Origin: Kocuria varians
Lineage (GTDB): Bacteria > Actinomycetota > Actinomycetes > Actinomycetales > Micrococcaceae
Direction of reading: 5' to 3'
Assembly: GCF_006539885.1 (NCBI RefSeq)
Contig: NZ_BJNW01000025.1
Span: 1 to 42,509, forward strand
DNA: 42,509 nt
The position numbers and the translations under genes are program-made. Below are positions 1-7,738 of this stretch, in pieces. A model generated the notes under the pieces. That model ran no database searches. It was not told the origin of the DNA and saw only the letters and a program-made list of their open reading frames with translations. Each line of letters opens with the position of its first letter. Position 1 is the first letter of the stretch.

Positions 1-113
1 TCCCGGGGCAACCCGGGGCGGGCCGCCGCGCCGTTGCTGCGTGGGCACGGGCTCTCGCGCCGATGAAGGCCTCGAGCGGGGCGGGAGCACTGCCATCCCG
101 CCGACAGCATCCG

Positions 114-119
114 TAGAGT
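114..119 (+). promoter_or_regulatory. Candidate -10 box for the DinB-family gene
   Basis: TAGAGT lies 47 bases before the ATG at 167. A CTGCCA 18 bases upstream (90-95) could be its -35 element. The rest of 1-166 shows no convincing gene. Inferred from consensus resemblance only. Confidence 0.35.
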
Positions 120-166
120 GGGGTGCAGATCACAGCACACCCCGGCGGGACGGAGAGGTACCAGTT

Positions 167-691
167 ATGAGCACTCAGGATCTGATGGCGGACGCCGCAC
201 GGCGACCGGTCGAGGCGGCGGAAGCTGCGCTGGAGTGGATCACCCCTGCCGTGCTGAACCGCATGCCGGGGGAGACCCACAACTCGATCGCCTGGCTCGT
301 GTGGCATGCGGCGCGGCAGCAGGACGTGCAGATCGCGGAGCTGTGCGACGGCGAGCAGATCTGGACCTCCCAGGGGTGGTGCAACAGCTTCGGCCTGGAC
401 CGCCCGAACAAGGACTTCGGCTTCGGGGACACCCCGCAGGACGTGGCGAAGGTGCGCGTCTCGGACCCCGGCCTGCTGCTCGGCTACCTGCGCGCGGTGT
501 GCTGCGCCACGGCGTCGTACGTGCGAGGTCTCTCGGACGAGGACCTCGACGAGGTGGTGGACGAATCGTGGGACCCGCCCGTGACCAGGGGCATGCGCAT
601 CGTCTCCACGGTCATGGACGCGGACCAGCACGTGGGCCAGGCGGCCTACGTGCGGGGGCTCGTGGACGACGACTGGACCGGGAAGTACTGA
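167..691 (+). CDS. DinB/DUF664-family protein
   Basis: This 174-residue protein resembles the DinB/DUF664 superfamily of four-helix metalloenzyme-like proteins, whose actinobacterial members include mycothiol-dependent transferases. Candidate metal-ligand histidines are His38, His47 (in WLVWHAARQQD) and His155 (in DADQHVGQAAYVRG), close to the spacing expected for the family. The ATG at 167 is chosen because GGAGAGG sits 8-14 bases upstream and the first residues (MSTQDLMADAA) begin the folded domain; the longer open frame from 41 has no ribosome site and a low-complexity start. The gene stands alone before the secreted peptidase gene. Its substrate cannot be read from the sequence. Family assignment is fairly secure; function is unknown. 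Confidence 0.75.
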   Translation: MSTQDLMADAARRPVEAAEAALEWITPAVLNRMPGETHNSIAWLVWHAARQQDVQIAELCDGEQIWTSQGWCNSFGLDRPNKDFGFGDTPQDVAKVRVSDPGLLLGYLRAVCCATASYVRGLSDEDLDEVVDESWDPPVTRGMRIVSTVMDADQHVGQAAYVRGLVDDDWTGKY

Positions 692-828
692 CACCTGCTG
701 TCACAAGGTCCATGCATGAACATGTAGACCGAGAATCCGCCTAGAATGGCCGTCACCGACGGTCGGTCCCGCGGGCTCACGGCTCCGGCAGCCCCCTCCT
801 CCCCCCCCCCGAAGAAGCGATCATTCAC

Positions 829-2658
829 ATGGCTCGTTCACGCGCTCGCTCTGCCGCGGCCAGGAAGCCCTCCATGGCTCTGACCGCCTTCACCTCCTTC
901 TCCGTGCTCGTGGCCGTGAGTGTGGCCCTGAGCAACGGCACCGCCACGGCTCCGTGGCAGCCCGCGATGGCGCACGATGCGCAGGGCCCCCACCAGGCGG
1001 TCCCCGCTGGTCAGACCCAGGGCGACGACGCCGCGCAGCCCGCCCGCGCCTCCCTCTTCGCCTCCGTGGCGGACCCCGCCGAGATCTCGAAGGCCCAGGC
1101 GGTTCCGGCGTCCCTGTCGGTGGCCGGCAGCTCCGCCCCCAATGCGACGGGCGGCATCGGCACCCTCGGAACCCTCGGAACGGCCAGTGGTGGATCTGGC
1201 GCCGGGCAGGGGAAGTCCTCGGGGAAGCTCGCCTCGTGCGCCACTTCGGCGTTCGACGGCAAGCACGCGGTCCACACCCTGATTGCTCCCGCCCACCCGG
1301 TGATCGTGCTGAAGGGCGGCGAGTTCGGCTGGCGCACCGCCCCGGACACCGGTCAGCACGAGCTCCACAACGGCTCGGACATCGCCGCACCCGAGGGCAG
1401 CCCGGCCGTGGCCGCGCTCGACGGCACCGTGACCGCCGTGTTCTGGGACGTGTGGGGCGGCAACCGCGTGGAGGTCTCCCATGCGAACGGCATGAAGACC
1501 ACCTACAACCACCTCAGCAAGGTCATGGTGCGGGTGGGGGACTCGCTCAAGGCCTCGGAGCAGCTCGGCGAGGTGGGCCAGACCGGCCTGCGCGTGACCG
1601 GGCCGCACCTGCACTTCGAGACGTGGGTGGACGGCAAGGTCGTGGACGCCCAGTCCTTCGACTGGGAGACCTGCGCGGGCATCATCAAGGCCTCCCGTGC
1701 GCCGTACACCACGCAGGACGAGAACTCCGTGCAGCCCAAGACGGACCCGAACGCGAAGCCCGGCACGGACCTCGGCCCGATGCCGGACCCGGCGGGTCTG
1801 TCGAGCGCGGAGCGCGAGCGCCTTGCCGCGCTCGCCCGCAAGGACGGCAAGGGGACGACGACGCCCGGCACCGGCCACAGCGGCGGGAACCCGGGGGGGA
1901 AGGGCGGCTCCGGCGGGAACTCCCAGGGCAAGGACAACTCGAAGGGGACTCTGACCGCGGGCGGCCAGCAGACCCCGCCGCCGTCGACGGGCACTGGCGA
2001 CAAGAAGCAGGACAAGCAGGACAAGCAGACGCCGAGGCCGGTTCCGAGCACCACGACCACGCAGCCGACCAAGTCACAGCCGAGCGGCACCCCGGGGTCG
2101 ACCCCGAAGCCGACGCAGCCGGCCACGGGGAAGCCGAGCGGCACCCCTGGTTCGACCACGCTCCCCACGCAACCCCCTGCACCGGTGGACCCCCGCACGG
2201 CACCCGTCACCTCCCTGACCACGTTGGTGCAGCTACAGCAGCGGACCCAGGCCACGGTGGGTGCGCATCTGGCTCTGCGCTCGGATCAGCAGGTCAAGGC
2301 GTACGCCGTCGGCTCCCCTCTGGACCAGGAGCTCCAGGCTCTCCTGCTTCAAGGCAAGGCGCTAGGGGTGCCCGTCTCCGATCCGTACAGGAAGAAGCTG
2401 GCTGCGGCGAGCAACGCGGTGACGGCGGCGTCGCCGGTCGCCGGGAGCGCCAAGCCCGTGGACCCCGCGCTCACGAAGGCCGCGACGGATGCCTTGGGGG
2501 CGTTGCAGACCGAAGCGCTCAAGGCGCCCGCCTATCAGCCTGCCGCTGTGGCGGGTCCGGGCGCCGGGACGAACCCCGGCGTTGCCGTACCCGGGGAAGC
2601 CGCGCCCGCAGCCCCTGCCGGGCCCGGAGCTGGCGCTCCTGCGGCTCCCGCGAAGTAG
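829..2658 (+). CDS. Secreted M23-family peptidase with long Pro/Thr/Lys-rich tail
   Basis: This 609-residue protein has a basic N-terminus followed by a hydrophobic segment (about residues 17-34), read as a signal peptide or anchor. The M23 (lysostaphin/LytM-like) domain covers about residues 160-280 and keeps the zinc motifs: HNGSD (His180, Asp184) and PHLHFE (His260, His262). An active enzyme would cleave peptidoglycan cross-bridges outside the membrane. Residues about 330-460 are low-complexity Gly/Lys then Pro/Thr, with a near-repeat of KPSGTPGST, a likely wall-spanning or glycosylated linker. The alanine-rich C-terminal region has no recognised domain. A run of ten C's lies at 801-810 in the leader. 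Family call is firm; role in cell-wall remodelling is inferred. Confidence 0.85.
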   Translation: MARSRARSAAARKPSMALTAFTSFSVLVAVSVALSNGTATAPWQPAMAHDAQGPHQAVPAGQTQGDDAAQPARASLFASVADPAEISKAQAVPASLSVAGSSAPNATGGIGTLGTLGTASGGSGAGQGKSSGKLASCATSAFDGKHAVHTLIAPAHPVIVLKGGEFGWRTAPDTGQHELHNGSDIAAPEGSPAVAALDGTVTAVFWDVWGGNRVEVSHANGMKTTYNHLSKVMVRVGDSLKASEQLGEVGQTGLRVTGPHLHFETWVDGKVVDAQSFDWETCAGIIKASRAPYTTQDENSVQPKTDPNAKPGTDLGPMPDPAGLSSAERERLAALARKDGKGTTTPGTGHSGGNPGGKGGSGGNSQGKDNSKGTLTAGGQQTPPPSTGTGDKKQDKQDKQTPRPVPSTTTTQPTKSQPSGTPGSTPKPTQPATGKPSGTPGSTTLPTQPPAPVDPRTAPVTSLTTLVQLQQRTQATVGAHLALRSDQQVKAYAVGSPLDQELQALLLQGKALGVPVSDPYRKKLAAASNAVTAASPVAGSAKPVDPALTKAATDALGALQTEALKAPAYQPAAVAGPGAGTNPGVAVPGEAAPAAPAGPGAGAPAAPAK

Positions 2659-2695
2659 TCGCAGGCCTCCGCCCACAGGCACCCTCGGACACCGC

Positions 2696-2731
2696 GGGCC
2701 CCGCACAGCGCATCATCGCCGTGCGGGGCCC
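2696..2731. terminator. Bidirectional hairpin terminator between convergent genes
   Basis: A perfect 11-bp stem (GGGCCCCGCAC at 2696-2706 with its complement at 2721-2731) and a 14-base loop lie between the M23 peptidase stop and the P450 stop, so it can serve both genes. There is no clear T-tract. Confidence 0.7.
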
Positions 2732-2751
2732 GTGGCCGTACAAGGGGGGCG

Positions 2752-4035
2752 TCAGGCGCTGCGCACCCGCACACCGGTGCTCGGGCGGGTCAGCATGTGG
2801 GTCCAGGAGAACGTGAGGTCGTCCTGGTCGCTCGGCAGCTGCACCTCGGGGCGACAGAGTGCCACCACGGCGGCGGAGAGGGACGTGACCGCGATCTTCT
2901 CACCGGGGCAGCGGTGACCGGTGCGCACGTCCGCGCCGCCCTGGGGGATGAAGGTGGGGATCGCCTCGGCATCCTCCACCCCCAGGAAGCGCTCGGGGTC
3001 GAACGTGGCCGCCCGGTCCCAGGTGGCCGGGTCCGTGTTGGTCCCCAGGATGTCCAGGACCACCCGCTCGCCCTTGTGCACGGGGCAGCCCTGGATCTCG
3101 GTGTCCGTGGTGACCTCGGCCGGGAGCATGGGCACGAACGGGTACACGCGGCGGACTTCCTGCGCGAAGGCCACGGCCTCGGGCACGTCCAGGAGGGTGC
3201 CACCCCGCTGCTCGGAGGCCGCGCGGATGCGCTTGATCCACTCGGGGTGCTCCGCCAGGGCGGTGGCCGCGAACGCCGCGAAGCGGGCCACGGCCACGTT
3301 GGGGCGCGTGAGGTTCTGCAGCTCGATGCCGGCGGTCTTGGCGTCCACGAGCTCACCGTTCTCGTCCACGAGACCGGCCATGTGCGCGAGCACCGAGTCC
3401 TCGGGCGCGGCGACCTTGCCCGAGCGCACGTCCTTGATGAGCGCGGCGAAACGGCGGTCCAGGGCGATCCGGTCCAGCCGGGAGACCAGGTGGGTGGCGG
3501 GGCGCCCGAAGGTGTCCAGCAGGCGGCTCATGCGGTGGGCCCAGCGGTCCATCTCCTGCGTGCTCCAGGGGATCCCGGCCCACCGGAAGGACGCGCGGCC
3601 GAACGCGATGGCCGTGCTGTCGTAGACGTTGTCGCCGTCCTTCCACCGCGTCACGAGGTCCTCGAGCTCCTGCGCCAAGAACGGCTTGTACGCGGCCACG
3701 CGCTCGTCCTCGTACGCCATGTCCGCGAGCTGGTTCTTGCGCACCCGGTGGGCCTCGCCGTCCAGGCCGTGCACCGCGCCCGCCCCGAAGAGGGGTCCCT
3801 GCACGACGCCGGGCATGGCGCCGTCGCGCTGCACGCGGGAGGTGTCGTAGAAGAGCTTGACGCCCTCCTCGCCACGGACCAGGACGGTCTGCTTGCCCAG
3901 CAGCGGCATGCGCACGGGGCAGCCCGAGTCCGCGGACAGGCCCGCGCGGCGTCGTGCGCGGGAGGCGAAGAGGTAGCCGGAGCGCAGCAGGGAGAGGCCC
4001 TGCTCGGAACGTGTCTGGCCGATCTGTGAAGTCAT
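2752..4035 (-). CDS. CYP152-family cytochrome P450 (fatty-acid peroxygenase/decarboxylase)
   Basis: A 427-residue P450 of the hydrogen-peroxide-using CYP152 family, which hydroxylates fatty acids at alpha/beta carbons or decarboxylates them to terminal alkenes. Seen: heme-ligand Cys376 in GHRCPGE; the Arg-Pro pair Arg244-Pro245 (LTRPNVAVARF), which in CYP152 binds the substrate carboxylate; and FGAGAVHGLDGEAH, which places His89 where the alkene-former OleT has His85 and Bacillus P450-BSbeta has Gln. As known for this family, no redox partner is encoded nearby. It is transcribed with the upstream MFS gene (36-base gap). A Kocuria rhizophila orthologue was, as I recall, among those tested for 1-alkene formation. 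Alkene versus hydroxy-acid output cannot be decided from sequence. Confidence 0.9.
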   Translation of the reverse strand: MTSQIGQTRSEQGLSLLRSGYLFASRARRRAGLSADSGCPVRMPLLGKQTVLVRGEEGVKLFYDTSRVQRDGAMPGVVQGPLFGAGAVHGLDGEAHRVRKNQLADMAYEDERVAAYKPFLAQELEDLVTRWKDGDNVYDSTAIAFGRASFRWAGIPWSTQEMDRWAHRMSRLLDTFGRPATHLVSRLDRIALDRRFAALIKDVRSGKVAAPEDSVLAHMAGLVDENGELVDAKTAGIELQNLTRPNVAVARFAAFAATALAEHPEWIKRIRAASEQRGGTLLDVPEAVAFAQEVRRVYPFVPMLPAEVTTDTEIQGCPVHKGERVVLDILGTNTDPATWDRAATFDPERFLGVEDAEAIPTFIPQGGADVRTGHRCPGEKIAVTSLSAAVVALCRPEVQLPSDQDDLTFSWTHMLTRPSTGVRVRSA

Positions 4036-4071
4036 GCCCCCAGTATGGGGCCGGACGCTGACGGGCTGTGC

Positions 4072-5295
4072 TCAGGAACGGCCGCGCACCCGCAGCGCGC
4101 CCGCGAAGAGGAACGCCAGCACGCCCATGAAGGGGAAGACGAACAGGGCGGTGCGCAGCCCCACGGCGTCCGCGAAGAGGCCCACCAGGGGCGGGGAGAT
4201 CACGAAGACGATGCGCATGCACCAGCTCACGAGCGTGAGGCCGGTGCCCGGTTTCAGCCCCGGTGCGCGGTCCGCGGCGGCGTAGGCGTTCGGGACCATG
4301 GTGGCGCAGCCGAAGCCCGCGAGCGCGAAACCCCCCAGAGCCACCCAGGGGGCGGGGGCCAGGGCCACGGCGCCGAGGCCCACGAGGATCAGCACACCTC
4401 CGATGCGGGTGACCAGCACCGCGCCCAGGGCGTCGATGAGCCGGTCGCCCAGGAGGCGACCCACGAACTGCGCACCCACGAGGCTCACGTAGCCCAGGCC
4501 CACCATGCCCACGGGGGCGGAGAGGACGTCCCGGAGGTAGACGGCGGACCAGTTGGACCCCACGTCCTCCACGAGCACCCCGGACATGGCGATCACGGCA
4601 ATGGGCAGCAGGGCGAGCAGCGCGGCACCGGTGCCGCGCGGGAGCCGGGGGAGCCCGGCGGTGTCCAGGGGAACGCTCTCGGCTTGGGCGGCGGCGTGGG
4701 AGTCCGGGTCGTCCGGCACGGCCCAGCGCATGGCCAGCACGGCAACCGCGGCGAACAGCACCGCACTGGTGAGGAAGTGCCACACGAACGGGACGTGCAG
4801 CGCCGCGGCACCTGTGCCCATGAGCCCGCCGATCACGGCACCCACGCTCCACAGGGCGTGCATGGAGTTGATCATGGAGGTCCCGGCCAGTCGCTGCACC
4901 CGCAGCCCCTGGGCGTTCTGGGCGGTGTCCACCACGGCGTCCAGCATCCCGGCGAGGAAGAGCCCCGCCCCGAACACGGCGAGCACCGGCACGGAGCCTG
5001 CCACGAACACCGCGGTGGCCAGCAGCACGGATCCCACGGCCGCGGTCCGGGCGGTCCCGAAGCGCCGCAGGATGGGCGCGGGGAGTGGCCCGGCCACCAC
5101 ACCGCCGATCGGGAACGCAATCACCGCCAGCCCGTACATCGCGTTGGAGAGCTCGAACATGTCCTTGATCTCCGGCAGCCGCGGCAGCAGGTTGGAGAAG
5201 ATCGCGCCGTTCGTGAGGAACAGCAGGGACGCGGCGATCCGCGCGCGGATGATGCGCGCGGGGTCCATGGGCGGGGAGGCGGCGGGGACAGACAC
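4072..5295 (-). CDS. MFS transporter
   Basis: A 407-residue polytopic membrane protein with about 12 hydrophobic segments, typical of the major facilitator superfamily. It starts GTG at 5295 (SVPAASPPMDPARI); an internal ATG at 5268 (MDPARIIRARI) is a reasonable alternative. It is the first gene of a two-gene minus-strand unit with the CYP152 P450, 36 bases apart. It might move a substrate or product of the P450, but that rests on position alone; it may simply be a drug- or sugar-type exporter. No substrate-specific motif is evident. Confidence 0.8.
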   Translation of the reverse strand: MSVPAASPPMDPARIIRARIAASLLFLTNGAIFSNLLPRLPEIKDMFELSNAMYGLAVIAFPIGGVVAGPLPAPILRRFGTARTAAVGSVLLATAVFVAGSVPVLAVFGAGLFLAGMLDAVVDTAQNAQGLRVQRLAGTSMINSMHALWSVGAVIGGLMGTGAAALHVPFVWHFLTSAVLFAAVAVLAMRWAVPDDPDSHAAAQAESVPLDTAGLPRLPRGTGAALLALLPIAVIAMSGVLVEDVGSNWSAVYLRDVLSAPVGMVGLGYVSLVGAQFVGRLLGDRLIDALGAVLVTRIGGVLILVGLGAVALAPAPWVALGGFALAGFGCATMVPNAYAAADRAPGLKPGTGLTLVSWCMRIVFVISPPLVGLFADAVGLRTALFVFPFMGVLAFLFAGALRVRGRS

Positions 5296-5505
5296 GTCCC
5301 CCAGGCTACGGGGCGGGCCGGAGCGGGCCTGTCACGGCGTCGTCACGCGACCTCCCACGTGTTCCCGCACGCGTGCGCCGGGCTCTCTCGTGCCCTGCCA
5401 GGTCCCCGCCGGACGACGACGCCGCCCGCGTGCTCCCTGCCCCGCCGCGCCTTCTGCCCGGTCGCCCGTCCTACCCGTCGCCCGCCCTGCCCGGCACAGG
5501 AAAGG

Positions 5506-5540
5506 GCCCCGCGGCCGCCTGGTCAGCGGTGCCGCGGGGC
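5506..5540. terminator. GC-rich hairpin
   Basis: A perfect 10-bp stem (GCCCCGCGGC at 5506-5515 with its complement at 5531-5540, 15-base loop) lies downstream of the DUF4097 gene and upstream of the MFS gene, beside a second hairpin at 5544-5569. The rest of 5296-5505 shows no gene. Confidence 0.5.
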
Positions 5541-5543
5541 GCC

Positions 5544-5569
5544 CGTCCGGGGCCCGTACGCCCCGGACG
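5544..5569 (-). terminator. Hairpin terminator of the kinase/regulator/DUF4097 operon
   Basis: A perfect 9-bp stem (CGTCCGGGG at 5544-5552, complement at 5561-5569, 8-base loop) begins 7 bases beyond the DUF4097 stop codon on the minus strand. Confidence 0.65.
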
Positions 5570-5575
5570 GGAGAT

Positions 5576-7072
5576 CTACTGCTCCCGGGAGGAAGTGGGG
5601 GAGGCGCTCGCCGCGGGGTTGCTCGGGGACCTGCTGGCGGACCCGCTCGCGGACGGTGAGCTCGGGGCGGCGCTGGCCGACGGTGAGCCGTGGCGAGGAC
5701 CGTCCTCCTCGTGCGCGGAGTTGCGCTCCCGCCACGCCTGACCCCACTCGTCCGTGTACCCGGAGTCCTGGATGTCCACGGGCATGCCCTGCAGGAACAG
5801 GCACGGCCAGCCCTTCGGGGCGGCGGAGCACACGGTGTCCGCGTCCACGGAGGACGTCCGCTCCGGGTCCTTCTTCCCGGCCGCGGTCACGGCGCGGTGC
5901 CCGGCTCCGGAGGGAGTGGCCCCGGTGGCCTGGTGCGCGGCGTCGTCGGCCGTGGTGAGCGCCGGGAACGCGGAGAACGACGGCGCCGGGGACAGCGCCG
6001 AGAACTCCGACGGGTCGGGCGGCGTCGAGGACTCGGTGTCCGACGAGGACGACGGATCCCCCGAGGACCACGGGTCCGCCGTGCGGGGGTGGCGGGGGTC
6101 CGGGAAGTCCTTCTGGCTGGCCTCCGGGTACCAGTAGTCGGCACCCGGCATGGCGGCGCCGTAGGTCCCCGTGGAGGCCGTGACGGAGGTGCGCTTCGGC
6201 GCGGAGCCGTGGGCGTTCACGATGGCCACCCCCTGGTTCACGTGGGCGTCCAGCCGGTCGCTCACGCGCACGCCGTCCAGCAGCACCTGGCCCGTGGTGG
6301 CGCGGGCGTCCAGGACGGCGGCCTCCACGTCGTGGGCGCTGATGCTGCCCACCTCGGTGGTGGCCTGGACGGTCTTGAACGTCCCCGACACGTTCACCGA
6401 TCCGGTGGAGCCGCTGATGTCCAGGGACGCCGCGGGCGCCTTCTGGGGCACCACCACGGACACGCCCAGGGAGCGGTTGCCCCACCGCGAGTCGCTCGTG
6501 GGCGGCTCCAGCCGGAGCACACCGTTCGAGAGCTCCGGCGCAGGCTGCCGGTCGGACAGACCCCAGCCGGTCTCGTGCCACGTGACCTCCACGTGGTCCA
6601 CCGTGGGGCTGGTGGAGACGTCCACCGAGGACGTGGCCGCGTCCACCCGGATCTGGGAGACCGCGGCGTCCGCGGTCCACGACCCCGTGCGCTCCTGCGT
6701 CATGGCCAGTGCCGTCGCCGTCCCCGCACCACCCAGCAGCAGGGCGAGCGCGCCCACGCCGCCCACCACGGCGGTCGCGGTGTTCCACGCGCGGCGCTCG
6801 CCGCGGCCCACGGGGCGGCCCTGCGGCGGGTGGCCCGGGAACTGCTGACCCTCCGTCTGGTGGTCCTGGAACTGGTGGGGTTGAAACCGGCCGGGCTGGG
6901 ACTGGTCCGGCTGGATCTCGCCGGGCCCGAACGGCGGGTGCGGCTCGCTCGGGGGCCGGCCGGGCGGCGTCGTCGTGCCGGGGTGGGTGGAGGGCGCGCC
7001 CTGCGAGGGGGCGGCGGAGAACGCGGGGTTCTCGGGCGTGGGAGGGACGGGATCCGGGGTGCGAGAGGTCAT
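5576..7072 (-). CDS. DUF4097-type membrane-anchored protein
   Basis: A 498-residue protein. Residues 1 to about 85 are Pro/Gln/His-rich and predicted cytoplasmic. One membrane segment follows (about 95-125, TAVVGGVGALALLLGGAGTA). After it comes a beta-repeat region with the alternating short-strand pattern of DUF4097 (TGSVNVSGTF, VGSISAHDVEAA, TTGQVLLDGV), then a long acidic Ser/Pro/Asp-rich tail. DUF4097 proteins commonly accompany envelope-stress two-component systems. Here the gene follows the response regulator by 8 bases, completing a kinase-regulator-effector operon. A role as sensor partner or surface protein is inferred. Family assignment is moderate because the repeats are degenerate. 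Confidence 0.7.
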   Translation of the reverse strand: MTSRTPDPVPPTPENPAFSAAPSQGAPSTHPGTTTPPGRPPSEPHPPFGPGEIQPDQSQPGRFQPHQFQDHQTEGQQFPGHPPQGRPVGRGERRAWNTATAVVGGVGALALLLGGAGTATALAMTQERTGSWTADAAVSQIRVDAATSSVDVSTSPTVDHVEVTWHETGWGLSDRQPAPELSNGVLRLEPPTSDSRWGNRSLGVSVVVPQKAPAASLDISGSTGSVNVSGTFKTVQATTEVGSISAHDVEAAVLDARATTGQVLLDGVRVSDRLDAHVNQGVAIVNAHGSAPKRTSVTASTGTYGAAMPGADYWYPEASQKDFPDPRHPRTADPWSSGDPSSSSDTESSTPPDPSEFSALSPAPSFSAFPALTTADDAAHQATGATPSGAGHRAVTAAGKKDPERTSSVDADTVCSAAPKGWPCLFLQGMPVDIQDSGYTDEWGQAWRERNSAHEEDGPRHGSPSASAAPSSPSASGSASRSPSNPAASASPTSSREQ

Positions 7073-7080
7073 GTCAGGTC

Positions 7081-7737
7081 CTAGAGGGAGTGGTCCGAGT
7101 AGCCGAGGTACTTGAGAACGGCCAGAACCCTGCGGTTGCCGGTCTCCGAGGTGACGCCCAACTTGGCGAAGATCGAGCCGATGTGCTTCTCCACGGCCGA
7201 TTCGGTGAGGTACAGGTTCGCGGCGATGGACGCGTTCGAGAGTCCCTGCGCCATGAGCCCCAGCACCTCGCGCTCCCGCGGTGAGAGCAGCTCCATGTCG
7301 TTGCGGTGCCGCGAGCGCACCAGGATCTGCGTGAGCACCTCCGGGTCCAGCACGGTGCCGCCGGAGCCCACGGTCTGCACGGACTCGAGGAACTGCTCCA
7401 CGTCCGCCACGCGGTCCTTGAGCAGGTAGCCCAGGCCCTCGCGGCGCGAGGCGATCAGCTCGGACGCGTAGCGCTCCTCCACGTACTGGGACAGCACCAG
7501 CACCGCCACCTGCGGGTGGGCGGAGCGGATGAGCACGGCGGCGCGGATGCCCTCGTCGCTGAACGTGGGTGGCAGCCGCACGTCCACCAGGGCGAAGTCC
7601 GGGTGGTGCCCCTCCACGGCCTTCACGAGGCCCTCGGCGGTGTCCGTCTCCGCCACCACCTCGTGCCCGGCGTCCGTGAGCAGGCGCACGAGCCCCGCGC
7701 GCAGCAGGACGGCGTCCTCGGCAATCACGATCCGCAT
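7081..7737 (-). CDS. NarL/LuxR-family response regulator
   Basis: A 218-residue two-domain regulator. The receiver domain (about 1-125) has the acidic pocket (IVIAED), phospho-acceptor Asp52 (FALVDVRLPP) and the conserved Lys in YLLKD. The C-terminal LuxR helix-turn-helix (about 150-215) contains LSPREREVLGLMAQG and TESAVEKHIGSIFAKLGV. The start at 7737 (MRIVIAEDAV) is preferred over the longer frame: GGAGAGGAGAA inside the kinase 3' end supplies the ribosome site, and the kinase stop ends 1 base before this ATG, so the two are translationally coupled. It would be phosphorylated by the adjacent kinase. Targets are unknown; autoregulation is plausible. Confidence 0.93.
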   Translation of the reverse strand: MRIVIAEDAVLLRAGLVRLLTDAGHEVVAETDTAEGLVKAVEGHHPDFALVDVRLPPTFSDEGIRAAVLIRSAHPQVAVLVLSQYVEERYASELIASRREGLGYLLKDRVADVEQFLESVQTVGSGGTVLDPEVLTQILVRSRHRNDMELLSPREREVLGLMAQGLSNASIAANLYLTESAVEKHIGSIFAKLGVTSETGNRRVLAVLKYLGYSDHSL

Positions 7738-7738
7738 C

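Noticed and set aside
2040-2170. Tandem repeat of KPSGTPGST units in the M23 protein as a mobile or CRISPR-like repeat
   Set aside because: Only two near copies, in frame, in a Pro/Thr-rich linker; an ordinary low-complexity coding repeat.
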